A DNA stretch of 7,880 nucleotides from Deltaproteobacteria bacterium. GTDB taxonomy: Bacteria > Desulfobacterota > Desulfobacteria > Desulfobacterales > Desulfatirhabdiaceae. The notes under the pieces were generated by a model, which had not been told where the DNA came from, did not search any database, and saw only the letters and a program-made list of their open reading frames with translations. Location: the NCBI GenBank assembly GCA_021778975.1, contig JAJYBO010000133.1, positions 1-7,880 of the forward strand, in the 5' to 3' direction. Of this stretch, positions 1 to 5,345 are shown piece after piece (the stretch's first letter is position 1; each line of letters starts with the position of its first letter). The position numbers and the translations under genes were made by a program.

Positions 1-76
1 CGGTATGGGGCAAGCTGCCGATTGTGGTGGCCAGACAGCAGGGTTCAAAAGTGTTTTTCCGAATAATTTCATTCAT
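1..76 (-). CDS. MetE/UROD-like family protein, N-terminus only (cut by window edge)
   Basis: Only about 25 codons are present, reading leftward off the window. The peptide opens MNEIIRKNTFEPCC and continues LATTIGSLPHT. The block with 'TTIGSLPHT' resembles the start of the cobalamin-independent methionine synthase C-terminal/UROD-like fold ('TTIGSFPxT' in MetE), where such proteins bind a methyl donor or acceptor. The ATG at 76-74 is preferred over the in-frame ATG at 82-80 because the purine-rich AGGGA at 90-86 is properly spaced only for the former. The start lies inside the last codons of murI and overlaps its stop by 8 bases, which suggests an operon with translational coupling. Real methionine synthesis, a corrinoid-linked methyltransferase or an uncharacterised member of the superfamily cannot be told apart from so few residues. 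Confidence 0.45.
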   Translation of the reverse strand, partial: MNEIIRKNTFEPCCLATTIGSLPHT

Positions 77-890
77 TATCATTCTTCCCTGTATTCATAA
101 AATTTGTGATTGAGGCGCATGGGGGGCTTTCGATTTGCCGAAGTCTGAGAAGATAACGTTCCATCATTGCGGTATCGGCAGCTTCCATACCAGAGACATA
201 ATATTTTATCCGGCCGGTCCCATGATGAAAGTCATTTTTGGAAATCAATATTTTTCTCAGATTCCGAACCGTTCCGAAGTTGCCATCTATGATGATGGTG
301 TCTTTGGGAAAGACGGAGCGAATATGATCTTCGAAAAACCGGAAATGAGTGCAGCCGAGAACCACCGCGCCATACTGATTCAAATCATACCCATCGAGGC
401 GGTCTCTGAGATACATCGTGACAGTAGCAGTGTCAAACTCAAATGCTTCCGCAAAACGGACCAGTTCTTGTAACGGCAGAAAATCTACGGCATTGTTGGT
501 ATCCACCTGATGCAGCAGGTGAACGAATTTTGATTCGCACAGTGTCAGCGGCGTTGCAAATACCATCACCCGTTTATTGGGTACAGAATTCACCGCTGGC
601 TTCACCGCTGGCTCCATGCCGATAATCGGAAAGTCATATTGGCGCCGGATATCCTGAATGGCCACACTCGTAGCCGTGTTACAGGCAACGATCAGGGCGT
701 TGATGCCTTCTTGCGCCAAAAGCCGAACGGCGTCGAATATACAATGCCGCACCTGTTCTCGATGTTTATCGCCATAAGGGACGTTGGCGGTGTCTGCATA
801 ATAAATGTAATCCTCGTGCGGCATTTGTTTGAGCGCTTCATAAAGTACGCTCAGGCCGCCGATCCCGGAGTCGAAAACACCTATCTGCAT
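69..890 (-). CDS. murI: Glutamate racemase
   Basis: This cytoplasmic enzyme interconverts L- and D-glutamate, supplying D-Glu for peptidoglycan. The 273 residues are typical for the family. The N-terminus IGVFDSGIGGLSVL (residues 3-16) is the family signature with the acidic residue D7 and S8. The first catalytic cysteine is C70 in VACNTAT and the second is C180 in LGCTHF, followed by H182. GMEPAVKPA lies at 91-99. The usual 'CTHFPLL' reads CTHFRFF here, and the C-terminal lobe has DGNFGTVRNL (202-211), a variation rather than a loss of active-site residues. The ATG at 890-888 starts directly on the conserved motif, although its Shine-Dalgarno sequence is weak. A promoter at 989-962 reads into it with a leader of about 65 bases. 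The gene overlaps the start of the following partial gene by 8 bases. Confidence 0.95.
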   Translation of the reverse strand: MQIGVFDSGIGGLSVLYEALKQMPHEDYIYYADTANVPYGDKHREQVRHCIFDAVRLLAQEGINALIVACNTATSVAIQDIRRQYDFPIIGMEPAVKPAVNSVPNKRVMVFATPLTLCESKFVHLLHQVDTNNAVDFLPLQELVRFAEAFEFDTATVTMYLRDRLDGYDLNQYGAVVLGCTHFRFFEDHIRSVFPKDTIIIDGNFGTVRNLRKILISKNDFHHGTGRIKYYVSGMEAADTAMMERYLLRLRQIESPPCASITNFMNTGKNDNE

Positions 891-961
891 CGCAGCGTCT
901 TTTGTGGTGATTTTTTCGGATATTCAGATTGCATGGATACTTTCCTTCGGTTATGGATGCT

Positions 962-989
962 ATTGTACGACGGTGACAGACAAAGTCAA
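962..989 (-). promoter_or_regulatory. Sigma70-type promoter reading into murI
   Basis: On the minus strand, TTGACT (989-984) is followed after 16 bases by TACAAT (967-962). Each hexamer matches five of six consensus positions. Transcription would begin near 955, leaving about 65 bases before the murI ATG. The -35 element is part of the left arm of the 982-1041 inverted repeat, so anything binding that repeat would touch this promoter. This rests on sequence match only. Confidence 0.6.
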
Positions 990-1041
990 GATATTCACCG
1001 TCACCGAAAAATTCATGGTACGCACTGAATATCTTGACTTT
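982..1041. repeat. Perfect 16-bp inverted repeat carrying both divergent -35 elements
   Basis: AAAGTCAAGATATTCA at 982-997 is repeated as its exact reverse complement at 1026-1041, with a 28-base spacer. Each arm contains TTGACT, the -35 element of one of two outward-facing promoters. The identity extends beyond the hexamers (GAATATC upstream of each -35), more than two independent promoters need, so the arms may also be operator half-sites. A second small inverted pair, CGGTGAC (971-977) and GTCACCG (1000-1006), overlaps the left arm. The binding factor is unknown. Confidence 0.7.
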
Positions 1042-1061
1042 TACGGTCAACGTGTTACATT
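1034..1061 (+). promoter_or_regulatory. Sigma70-type promoter reading toward the transporter gene
   Basis: TTGACT (1034-1039) is followed after 16 bases by TACATT (1056-1061), the same spacing as the mirrored promoter on the other strand. The expected start is near 1068, about 400 bases upstream of the transporter ATG. TTGAC (1034-1038) and GTCAA (1046-1050) form a small palindrome over the spacer that could be an operator. No other good promoter was seen closer to the transporter, so this is the best candidate for its transcription. Confidence 0.5.
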
Positions 1062-1069
1062 CAATTCAA

Positions 1070-1209
1070 ATGAGCATTTCAATCCGTGTTAACAGATGTG
1101 ATGGCGGATGTTCAAAACTCTTTGCCAGGTTATAGAAGTTCGTGGTGTCGGCTATTTCGTTTTCGGAGCGAAACATAAATTGAGATTGCAATTCCTTCAA
1201 AAATCATGA
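1070..1209 (+). pseudogene. Probable relic of an OmpR-type response-regulator C-terminus (frameshifted)
   Basis: Two frames together resemble the end of an OmpR/PhoB winged-helix domain. From 1070 the frame reads MSISIRVNRCDGG and on to LFARL before a stop at 1133-1135. In a second frame from 1129 it reads VIEVRGVGYFVFGAK and ends at TGA 1207-1209. 'VRGVGY' is the hallmark of the wing at the C-terminus of this family, and the residues before it fit loosely to the 'VHIxRLRxK' recognition helix. A one-base shift near 1128 would join the two parts. Nothing upstream resembles the receiver domain or the rest of the winged helix, so this would be a short decayed remnant, possibly of a former regulator of the transporter. 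Chance resemblance is not excluded because the match is short. Confidence 0.33.
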
Positions 1210-1464
1210 TATCCTACCTGAAGTATCCAGGAATATATCCTGGCCCATGCTGTACCATCAAGCGTTATGATAGAAGTACCGGCAAGTGCTTCTGTGCGTC
1301 CCGAAATCCCTTCGACTCGTTTTTTGCGAGATATTGTTCAGGTACTGATGAATGATCATGACCGATCTCCATGATATGACGGAGATTATTCCTGATAATT
1401 GGCCCCGTTTTCAGATGGTTTCCCGCAGACAACTTCCTTTTCCGCATATCTTAAGGAGGATATC
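1210..1464 (+). other. Transporter leader with two tiny overlapping ORFs, no recognised gene
   Basis: No known gene is visible here. Two short ORFs follow each other: 1267-1374 (35 codons, begins MIEVPASASVRPEIPS) and 1358-1468 (36 codons, begins MTDLHDMTEIIPDNWP). The second ends in TGA overlapping the transporter ATG by four bases. Neither has a good Shine-Dalgarno sequence and I recognise neither. They could be leader peptides, halves of one frameshifted relic, or chance. CCAGGA (1227-1232) and TCCTGG (1238-1243) form a small hairpin without a following T-run. Confidence 0.3.
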
Positions 1465-2994
1465 ATGAAAAAGAAAGGACTGATGCAGTTCCCCCACCCG
1501 TTTTTTTCGGAACGACCGGCGTGGAAGTGGTTCATTCTCGTCAACGTACTTATCGGCGCTACCATGTCGGCTCTGGATGTGAGCATTGTCAATGTCGCTA
1601 TGCCAACCCTCAAAACCGACTTCAACACCAGCATGGCTGTCATCGAATGGGTAGCCATGTCCTACATGCTGACATTGACCGTGTTTCTTCCTTTTTTCGG
1701 AAGGCTTGCCGATATGTTGGGCAGATCCAAACTCTACAACATGGGGTTTGTGATTTTCACCGTCGGCTCTCTGTTTTGTGGTATGGCCACATCCGCTGCC
1801 TATATCATTATCGCCCGTGTCATTCAGGCGGTTGGTGCAGGGCTTTTGCAGGCCAATTCCGTGGCGTTGATCACCCAGGCGTTTCCGGCCAGTGAACGTG
1901 GTAAAGCGATCGGTATTCAGGGAGCGGTGCAGGCCATTGCAATGGCCATAGGGCCTTTTGTGGGCGGTCTTCTGATTTCGAGTGTCGGATGGCGGGCGGT
2001 TTTTTATATCAATATCCCCATCGGCATCGTTGGCACCCTTGCTGGCTTGATGATTCTGCCACCCAACGTGAAAACAGCCATAAAAGAAAAAATTGACTAC
2101 CTGGGAACGATATTCTTTGCATCGGGTCTGGCGTTTCTCGTGCTGGTGTTCAATGAAGGCGTCAAGCTTGGGTGGGGGTCAGACACCATTTTACTCTATG
2201 GCGTTCTGTCCGTAATCCTTATCAGCCTGTTCGTGATTACCGAATTGCGGGTTAAAAATCCGCTGATTGACCTGAATCTCTTTAAAAATGGCACTTTTCT
2301 GATCGGAAACCTGACCGGCATGATGTCTTATTATGTGTTGTTTGCCATACTGTTTCTCATGCCGTTCTATTGCGAAAAAGTACTCGATTACAGTCCTGCT
2401 CTGACGGGCAGCCTGTTGACGCCGATTCCGCTGGCGATGGCGGTCGTCGCACCGTTTGCCGGTTATATTTCGGACAAATACCGCTCCGGAACCAAGCTTA
2501 TGACAGCCGGTGGTATGCTGGTGTCCGCGCTGGCCTGCTTTGCGCTGTTATTCCTCGGAAGTCACGCCCATATCATTGTGCTGATAGGTGAGCTGGTCCT
2601 TCTGGGAATTGGCATGGGGATGTTTACCCCTCCCAACAACAGTGCTATCATGGGGGCTGCGCCTCGTGAAAAACTGGGTCTGGCGGGCGGCATTCTGAAC
2701 ATGATGAGATCTTTGGGATTGATATTCGGCGTTGATATTTCGGGCGTTATTTTTACGACGCTGGAACACAGATATCTCGCAAGACATGGATATCGCCATG
2801 TGCAGCATGTGTTTCAGAATGGACACATTCCGCTTACCATGAAAGATCACGCATTCTTACGAGGCTTTGTCATTGTGGCCGGTATCCTCATGATCATGAA
2901 TCTGGTGGCTTCTCTGCTTTCGACAATCAAGGAAGTTAAAGAAGTTGATGCAGAGGCTGCAGCCGCTGCAAAAGAGTTTGAAGCCGCTGTATAG
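1465..2994 (+). CDS. MFS drug:H+ antiporter, DHA2 (EmrB/QacA-like) family
   Basis: A 509-residue inner-membrane protein predicted to export drugs or other amphipathic compounds with proton exchange. It matches the 14-helix DHA2 subfamily. Motif D1-like ALDVSIVNVAMP lies at 36-47 in the first helix, and motif A GRLADMLGRSK at 79-89 in the first cytoplasmic loop. Motif C-like GPFVGGLL lies at 163-170, followed by GWRAVFYINIPIG at 175-187, which is characteristic of EmrB/QacA. Hydrophobic helices continue to about residue 490, ending in an Ala/Glu-rich cytoplasmic tail. The ATG at 1465 is chosen because AAGGAGG (1453-1459) lies just upstream. A longer reading from TTG at 1399 adds a non-family extension and has no such site. 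There is no adjacent membrane-fusion partner (EmrA-like) or intact regulator, so the substrate is unknown. Confidence 0.9.
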   Translation: MKKKGLMQFPHPFFSERPAWKWFILVNVLIGATMSALDVSIVNVAMPTLKTDFNTSMAVIEWVAMSYMLTLTVFLPFFGRLADMLGRSKLYNMGFVIFTVGSLFCGMATSAAYIIIARVIQAVGAGLLQANSVALITQAFPASERGKAIGIQGAVQAIAMAIGPFVGGLLISSVGWRAVFYINIPIGIVGTLAGLMILPPNVKTAIKEKIDYLGTIFFASGLAFLVLVFNEGVKLGWGSDTILLYGVLSVILISLFVITELRVKNPLIDLNLFKNGTFLIGNLTGMMSYYVLFAILFLMPFYCEKVLDYSPALTGSLLTPIPLAMAVVAPFAGYISDKYRSGTKLMTAGGMLVSALACFALLFLGSHAHIIVLIGELVLLGIGMGMFTPPNNSAIMGAAPREKLGLAGGILNMMRSLGLIFGVDISGVIFTTLEHRYLARHGYRHVQHVFQNGHIPLTMKDHAFLRGFVIVAGILMIMNLVASLLSTIKEVKEVDAEAAAAAKEFEAAV

Positions 2995-3017
2995 AAGAAT
3001 GCCTGGGTTTTGAATTT

Positions 3018-3089
3018 CCAATAAAGAACATATGTCGGGGCGATCCTGTAAGGTCGCCCTGTGCAAGTAGTATGTTCCTGGCTTTATGG
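3018..3089. repeat. Nested imperfect inverted repeat after the transporter gene
   Basis: The core stem is GGGCGA (3038-3043) with TCGCCC (3054-3059). Outside it GAACATA (3026-3032) pairs with TATGTTC (3071-3077), and CCAATAAAG (3018-3026) pairs with CTTTATGG (3082-3089) apart from small bulges. It begins 24 bases after the transporter stop, so it may end or stabilise that transcript. There is no T-run after any stem, so it is not a standard intrinsic terminator. It could instead be a structured 3' UTR or a small palindromic element. Confidence 0.45.
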
Positions 3090-3131
3090 CTGTAATCGTC
3101 TTTAAATAAGAGCGTTCAGAAATCAAACTGT

Positions 3132-3168
3132 CAGGGCCTGGATGTTTATAAACGCGTCTCAGGCCCTG
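3132..3168. repeat. Perfect 9-bp inverted repeat with an inner 10-bp palindrome, upstream of a kinase-like gene
   Basis: CAGGGCCTG (3132-3140) and CAGGCCCTG (3160-3168) are exact reverse complements. Between them lies the palindrome GTTTATAAAC (3144-3153), which contains TATAAA and could double as a -10 element, although no convincing -35 precedes it. The structure is about 90 bases upstream of the kinase-like start at 3260 and may be a regulatory site for that gene. Apart from this and the repeat at 3018-3089, I see nothing recognisable in 2995-3259. Confidence 0.45.
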
Positions 3169-3259
3169 TCGCATCAATATAGGAGCCTCCCTGACGTAAA
3201 TTCCTCCTGTATTTTCCCGATCAGGCGGAAGATGGGGGCTTGTCAGAAAAACCAAACAT

Positions 3260-4054
3260 ATGCCTGTCATCACCATCTCAAGAGGCTCTTACAGCCACGG
3301 AAAGAGAGTTGCCGAAAGCGTGGCCGCGACGCTGGGATATGAATGTGTTTCCCGCGAAGCTATTTTAGAGTCTTCGTATCGGTTCATTACTCCCGGAATG
3401 GAACTGTTCAGAACCGCCCATAACCATCATGCCGCTGTGGACAGCCACGCATACGCGAAAGAAAAATACCGTGCATATGTCCAGAAGGTGCTTCTGGATT
3501 CTTTTCTGAAGGACAATGTGGTTTATCACGGTTTTGAAGGGCATTTTTTCGTTCAGAAAATTTCTCATGTCCTAAAGGTCAGAGTCATTGCCGATATGGA
3601 TGACCGGATGTCCGAAGAAATGAGCCGAAAAGGGATTACAGCGTCGCAGGCCAGAAAGAGCCTCGAAAAAGACGATGCCGCGCATCACCGCTGGAGCCAC
3701 TACATCTATGGCTGTGATAGCGCCGATCCCGCCCTGTATGATATCGTCATTCCCATCCATGCAATGGGGGTGGATGACGCCGCTGAAATCATTTGCAGAG
3801 CGGTGCAGCGTCCCTGTTTTCAACCAACCTCCACGTCCCGAAACGCCATGCGGATGTTATGGCTTGCAGCGTGTATCCAGGTGTCCCTGATGGAAGAAAT
3901 CCCCTTTGTAAAAGTTGATGTCGAAGGTAAAGATATTGTGGTTACCATCAAGGGCAACTGGACGGACGGAAAAGAGATGATGAACAGAATCGGTCAGATG
4001 ATGGGTGACGAAAAAGGAACTGTCGGTATCAAAGTGCGTCTTTTAAGCCGTTGA
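3260..4054 (+). CDS. Cytidylate-kinase-like family protein with BON-like C-terminal region (copy 1)
   Basis: This 264-residue soluble protein has a P-loop kinase-type N-terminus. ITISRGSYSHGKRVAE at 4-19 gives a GxxxxGK Walker A (G9 to K15), but the next residue is R16, not Ser/Thr. Conserved blocks follow: YHGFEGHFF (89-97), LKVRVIADMDDR (105-116) and DSADPALYDIVI (153-164). These fit the cytidylate-kinase-like family (Pfam PF13189, from memory), whose members are mostly uncharacterised. The region from about 205 to 262 (VKVDVEGKDIVVTIKG near 217-232, then TVGIKVRLL) resembles a BON-like fold more weakly than in copy 2. It aligns without gaps to the minus-strand gene at 4106-4930 over the first 185 or so residues. 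The ATG at 3260 begins directly on the conserved strand but has only a weak, distant purine stretch upstream. CMP kinase activity is not established and the substrate is unknown. Confidence 0.7.
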   Translation: MPVITISRGSYSHGKRVAESVAATLGYECVSREAILESSYRFITPGMELFRTAHNHHAAVDSHAYAKEKYRAYVQKVLLDSFLKDNVVYHGFEGHFFVQKISHVLKVRVIADMDDRMSEEMSRKGITASQARKSLEKDDAAHHRWSHYIYGCDSADPALYDIVIPIHAMGVDDAAEIICRAVQRPCFQPTSTSRNAMRMLWLAACIQVSLMEEIPFVKVDVEGKDIVVTIKGNWTDGKEMMNRIGQMMGDEKGTVGIKVRLLSR

Positions 4055-4070
4055 AGTTTGATATTTTTTT

Positions 4071-4094
4071 CGCCCGTCAGATGGCTGGCGGGCG
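4071..4094. repeat. Strong hairpin between the convergent kinase-like genes
   Basis: CGCCCGTCAG (4071-4080) pairs with CTGGCGGGCG (4085-4094) around an ATGG loop, ten pairs including one G-T. It sits between the two convergent stop codons, where a shared terminator is expected. However, the seven Ts lie at 4064-4070, before the hairpin on the plus strand. Neither strand therefore has the hairpin followed by a U-run. It may block polymerase or protect 3' ends, but it is not a canonical intrinsic terminator. Confidence 0.6.
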
Positions 4095-4105
4095 GTAGGG
4101 CCGTC

Positions 4106-4930
4106 TCAGGGGAAAAGCCGTCCATCACTCCATTTGACGCGTGGCACTGCCTTGATATTTACCCGCTTTACACCAGGAATGGCCATGACGATTTGTTCCA
4201 TTTCTTTTTCCAGTTCTGTTTCTTCTGTCAGAGGCGCCCGGGATTCTACATGAACGAGTCCGTCTTCCGCCTGCACTTCGACGTCTAAATTGATATGCAC
4301 GAGAGCGGCCTTGACTTCGGCGGCAAGGGCCAGATTGTCCATCATTTTCTGAGATTCGAAGGTGGTGTGGAAACGGTCCAGCCCCACCGCGTTGCATATG
4401 ATGTCAACGGCGTCATCCACCGTAAGCTCTCGTATATGGACAATGAGATCGTAAAGCGCCGGATCTGCAGTATCAATACCGTAAAGATTGAAGCTCCATT
4501 TTCGACGTTCTTCGTCATCACCTTTCAAGATGCGCAACGCCTCTTCTTTAGAAACCTTTTCTCGCGCCATTTCAAGCCGTACCCGGTCATCCATATCGGC
4601 GATGATTCTGACTTTCAGCGCATGGCTTACACCCTTCACAAAAAAGTGCCCCGCCAGACCATGATATACGATATTGTCCTCGCGTAAATGTTTTAACAGG
4701 GCCGCCTGAAAATAGGCGATATACTTTTCTTTTCCATGCGTGAATCTTTCCAGGATGGACGGCGCGTCGTGAATCGCCCGAATGAGTTTAAATTCTGACG
4801 TATTGAATTCCTTGGATGTTTCGATGATAACATCCCGGGCAATGCACTTGTACCCCAGCCTTTCCGCGACTTTTTGGGCGACTTCTTTTCCTTTGCTGTA
4901 CGATCCCCTTGAAATCGTGACAATGGACAT
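4106..4930 (-). CDS. Cytidylate-kinase-like family protein with BON-like C-terminal domain (copy 2)
   Basis: A 274-residue paralogue of the plus-strand gene at 3260-4054. VTISRGSYSKGKEVAQ at 4-19 carries GxxxxGK (G9 to K15) followed by E16 where P-loop NTPases usually have Ser/Thr. YHGLAGHFF (89-97), LKVRIIADMDDR (105-116) and DTADPALYDLIVHI (153-166) match copy 1 position for position. The C-terminal part, about 212-264, reads as a BON-like unit: NLDVEVQAEDGLVHVES, a helix rich in Glu, then IPGVKRVNIKAV. BON domains are generally linked to membranes or ligand binding, but there is no signal peptide or membrane segment here, so it should be cytoplasmic. The ATG at 4930-4928 follows a good GAGGAG at seven to eight bases. 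A nucleotide- or nucleoside-responsive role is possible but is inference only. Confidence 0.75.
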   Translation of the reverse strand: MSIVTISRGSYSKGKEVAQKVAERLGYKCIARDVIIETSKEFNTSEFKLIRAIHDAPSILERFTHGKEKYIAYFQAALLKHLREDNIVYHGLAGHFFVKGVSHALKVRIIADMDDRVRLEMAREKVSKEEALRILKGDDEERRKWSFNLYGIDTADPALYDLIVHIRELTVDDAVDIICNAVGLDRFHTTFESQKMMDNLALAAEVKAALVHINLDVEVQAEDGLVHVESRAPLTEETELEKEMEQIVMAIPGVKRVNIKAVPRVKWSDGRLFP

Positions 4931-5090
4931 AACCTGCTCCTCTCAATTAGTCCTTGAATTTTAACTAAATTCTACCTTCAATCATTCCTTCTGAAATATA
5001 GACTTCTTGCTGCAACACCTCCCTTCAGGTTGTCCGTCAACAAAAACTCCGGAAAGTGCCTGCGGGTTCAGAAAGCCATTCATGAAAAGC

Positions 5091-5119
5091 AATCTATTCA
5101 TCCACTGATGGAAAGTCAA
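5091..5119 (-). promoter_or_regulatory. Candidate promoter reading into kinase-like copy 2
   Basis: On the minus strand, TTGACT (5119-5114) is followed after 17 bases by TAGATT (5096-5091), a four-of-six -10. Transcription would start near 5085, giving a leader of about 155 bases to the gene starting at 4930. The -35 belongs to an inverted pair, AAAGTCAAT (5112-5120) and ATTGACTTT (5142-5150), the other arm serving the thiamin promoter. I see nothing else recognisable in 4931-5090. Confidence 0.4.
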
Positions 5120-5142
5120 TGAGTTTTTCGGAGGCATCCAAA

Positions 5143-5172
5143 TTGACTTTTATGAGGTCATGACGATATAAT
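5143..5172 (+). promoter_or_regulatory. Sigma70-type promoter of the thiamin operon
   Basis: TTGACT (5143-5148) is followed after 18 bases by a perfect TATAAT (5167-5172). The start would fall near 5179, immediately before the TPP aptamer, exactly where a riboswitch-controlled leader should begin. This is the strongest promoter match in the window. Confidence 0.8.
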
Positions 5173-5180
5173 GAACCGCA

Positions 5181-5268
5181 ATAAGTAGGGGTGTCCCGTC
5201 GAAGAATACGTCAGCGGGGCTGAGATCATACCCTTGAACTTGACCTGGATCATGCCAGCGTAAGGAAC
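5181..5268 (+). ncRNA. TPP riboswitch (THI-box aptamer)
   Basis: The conserved THI-box elements are in order. AGGGGTG starts near 5187, and P3 is formed by GTCCCG (5192-5197) with CGGGGC (5215-5220). CTGAGA (5220-5225) is the pyrimidine-recognition loop, followed by ACCC, and then GAACTTGACCTGGATCATGC continues into CCAGCG for the pyrophosphate-binding helices. The final AAGGAAC closes the aptamer. It lies between the promoter at 5143-5172 and a terminator at 5287-5328, upstream of thiC, so binding of thiamin pyrophosphate should favour termination and lower thiC and thiD expression. GGAAC at 5264-5268 can pair with GTTCC in the terminator loop, a possible part of the ligand-free antiterminator. 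Confidence 0.95.
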
Positions 5269-5286
5269 ATGAGCCGCTATATTGTG

Positions 5287-5328
5287 AAGCGGGTAAAAAC
5301 GTTCCTGACGCGTTTACCCGCTTTTTTT
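5287..5328 (+). terminator. Intrinsic terminator of the TPP riboswitch
   Basis: AAGCGGGTAAA (5287-5297) pairs with TTTACCCGCTT (5313-5323), an 11-base-pair perfect stem that runs into a T-run to 5328. It follows the TPP aptamer by about 20 bases and precedes the thiC ribosome binding site (GGAGAG, 5335-5340). This is the expression platform: attenuation of transcription rather than simple hiding of the start site. Confidence 0.9.
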
Positions 5329-5345
5329 ATTATCGGAGAGATATC

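Noticed and set aside
838..1092. Short open frames in the murI-transporter gap as real genes
   Set aside because: They cross the divergent promoters and inverted repeat, lack ribosome binding sites, and resemble no family. Their apparent similarity to each other simply reflects the inverted repeat.
1227..1243. CCAGGA/TCCTGG hairpin as a terminator or riboswitch
   Set aside because: It has only six pairs, no T-run, and no recognisable aptamer sequence around it.
1399..1464. Upstream TTG start for the transporter
   Set aside because: The added residues are not family-like, while the ATG at 1465 has AAGGAGG at ideal spacing.
3142..3342. Open frame starting inside the inverted repeat upstream of kinase-like copy 1
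   Set aside because: It overlaps the conserved start of the kinase-like gene in another frame and its composition is not protein-like.
4064..4094. Bidirectional intrinsic terminator between the kinase-like genes
   Set aside because: A U-run after the hairpin is missing on both strands; the Ts precede the stem on the plus strand.
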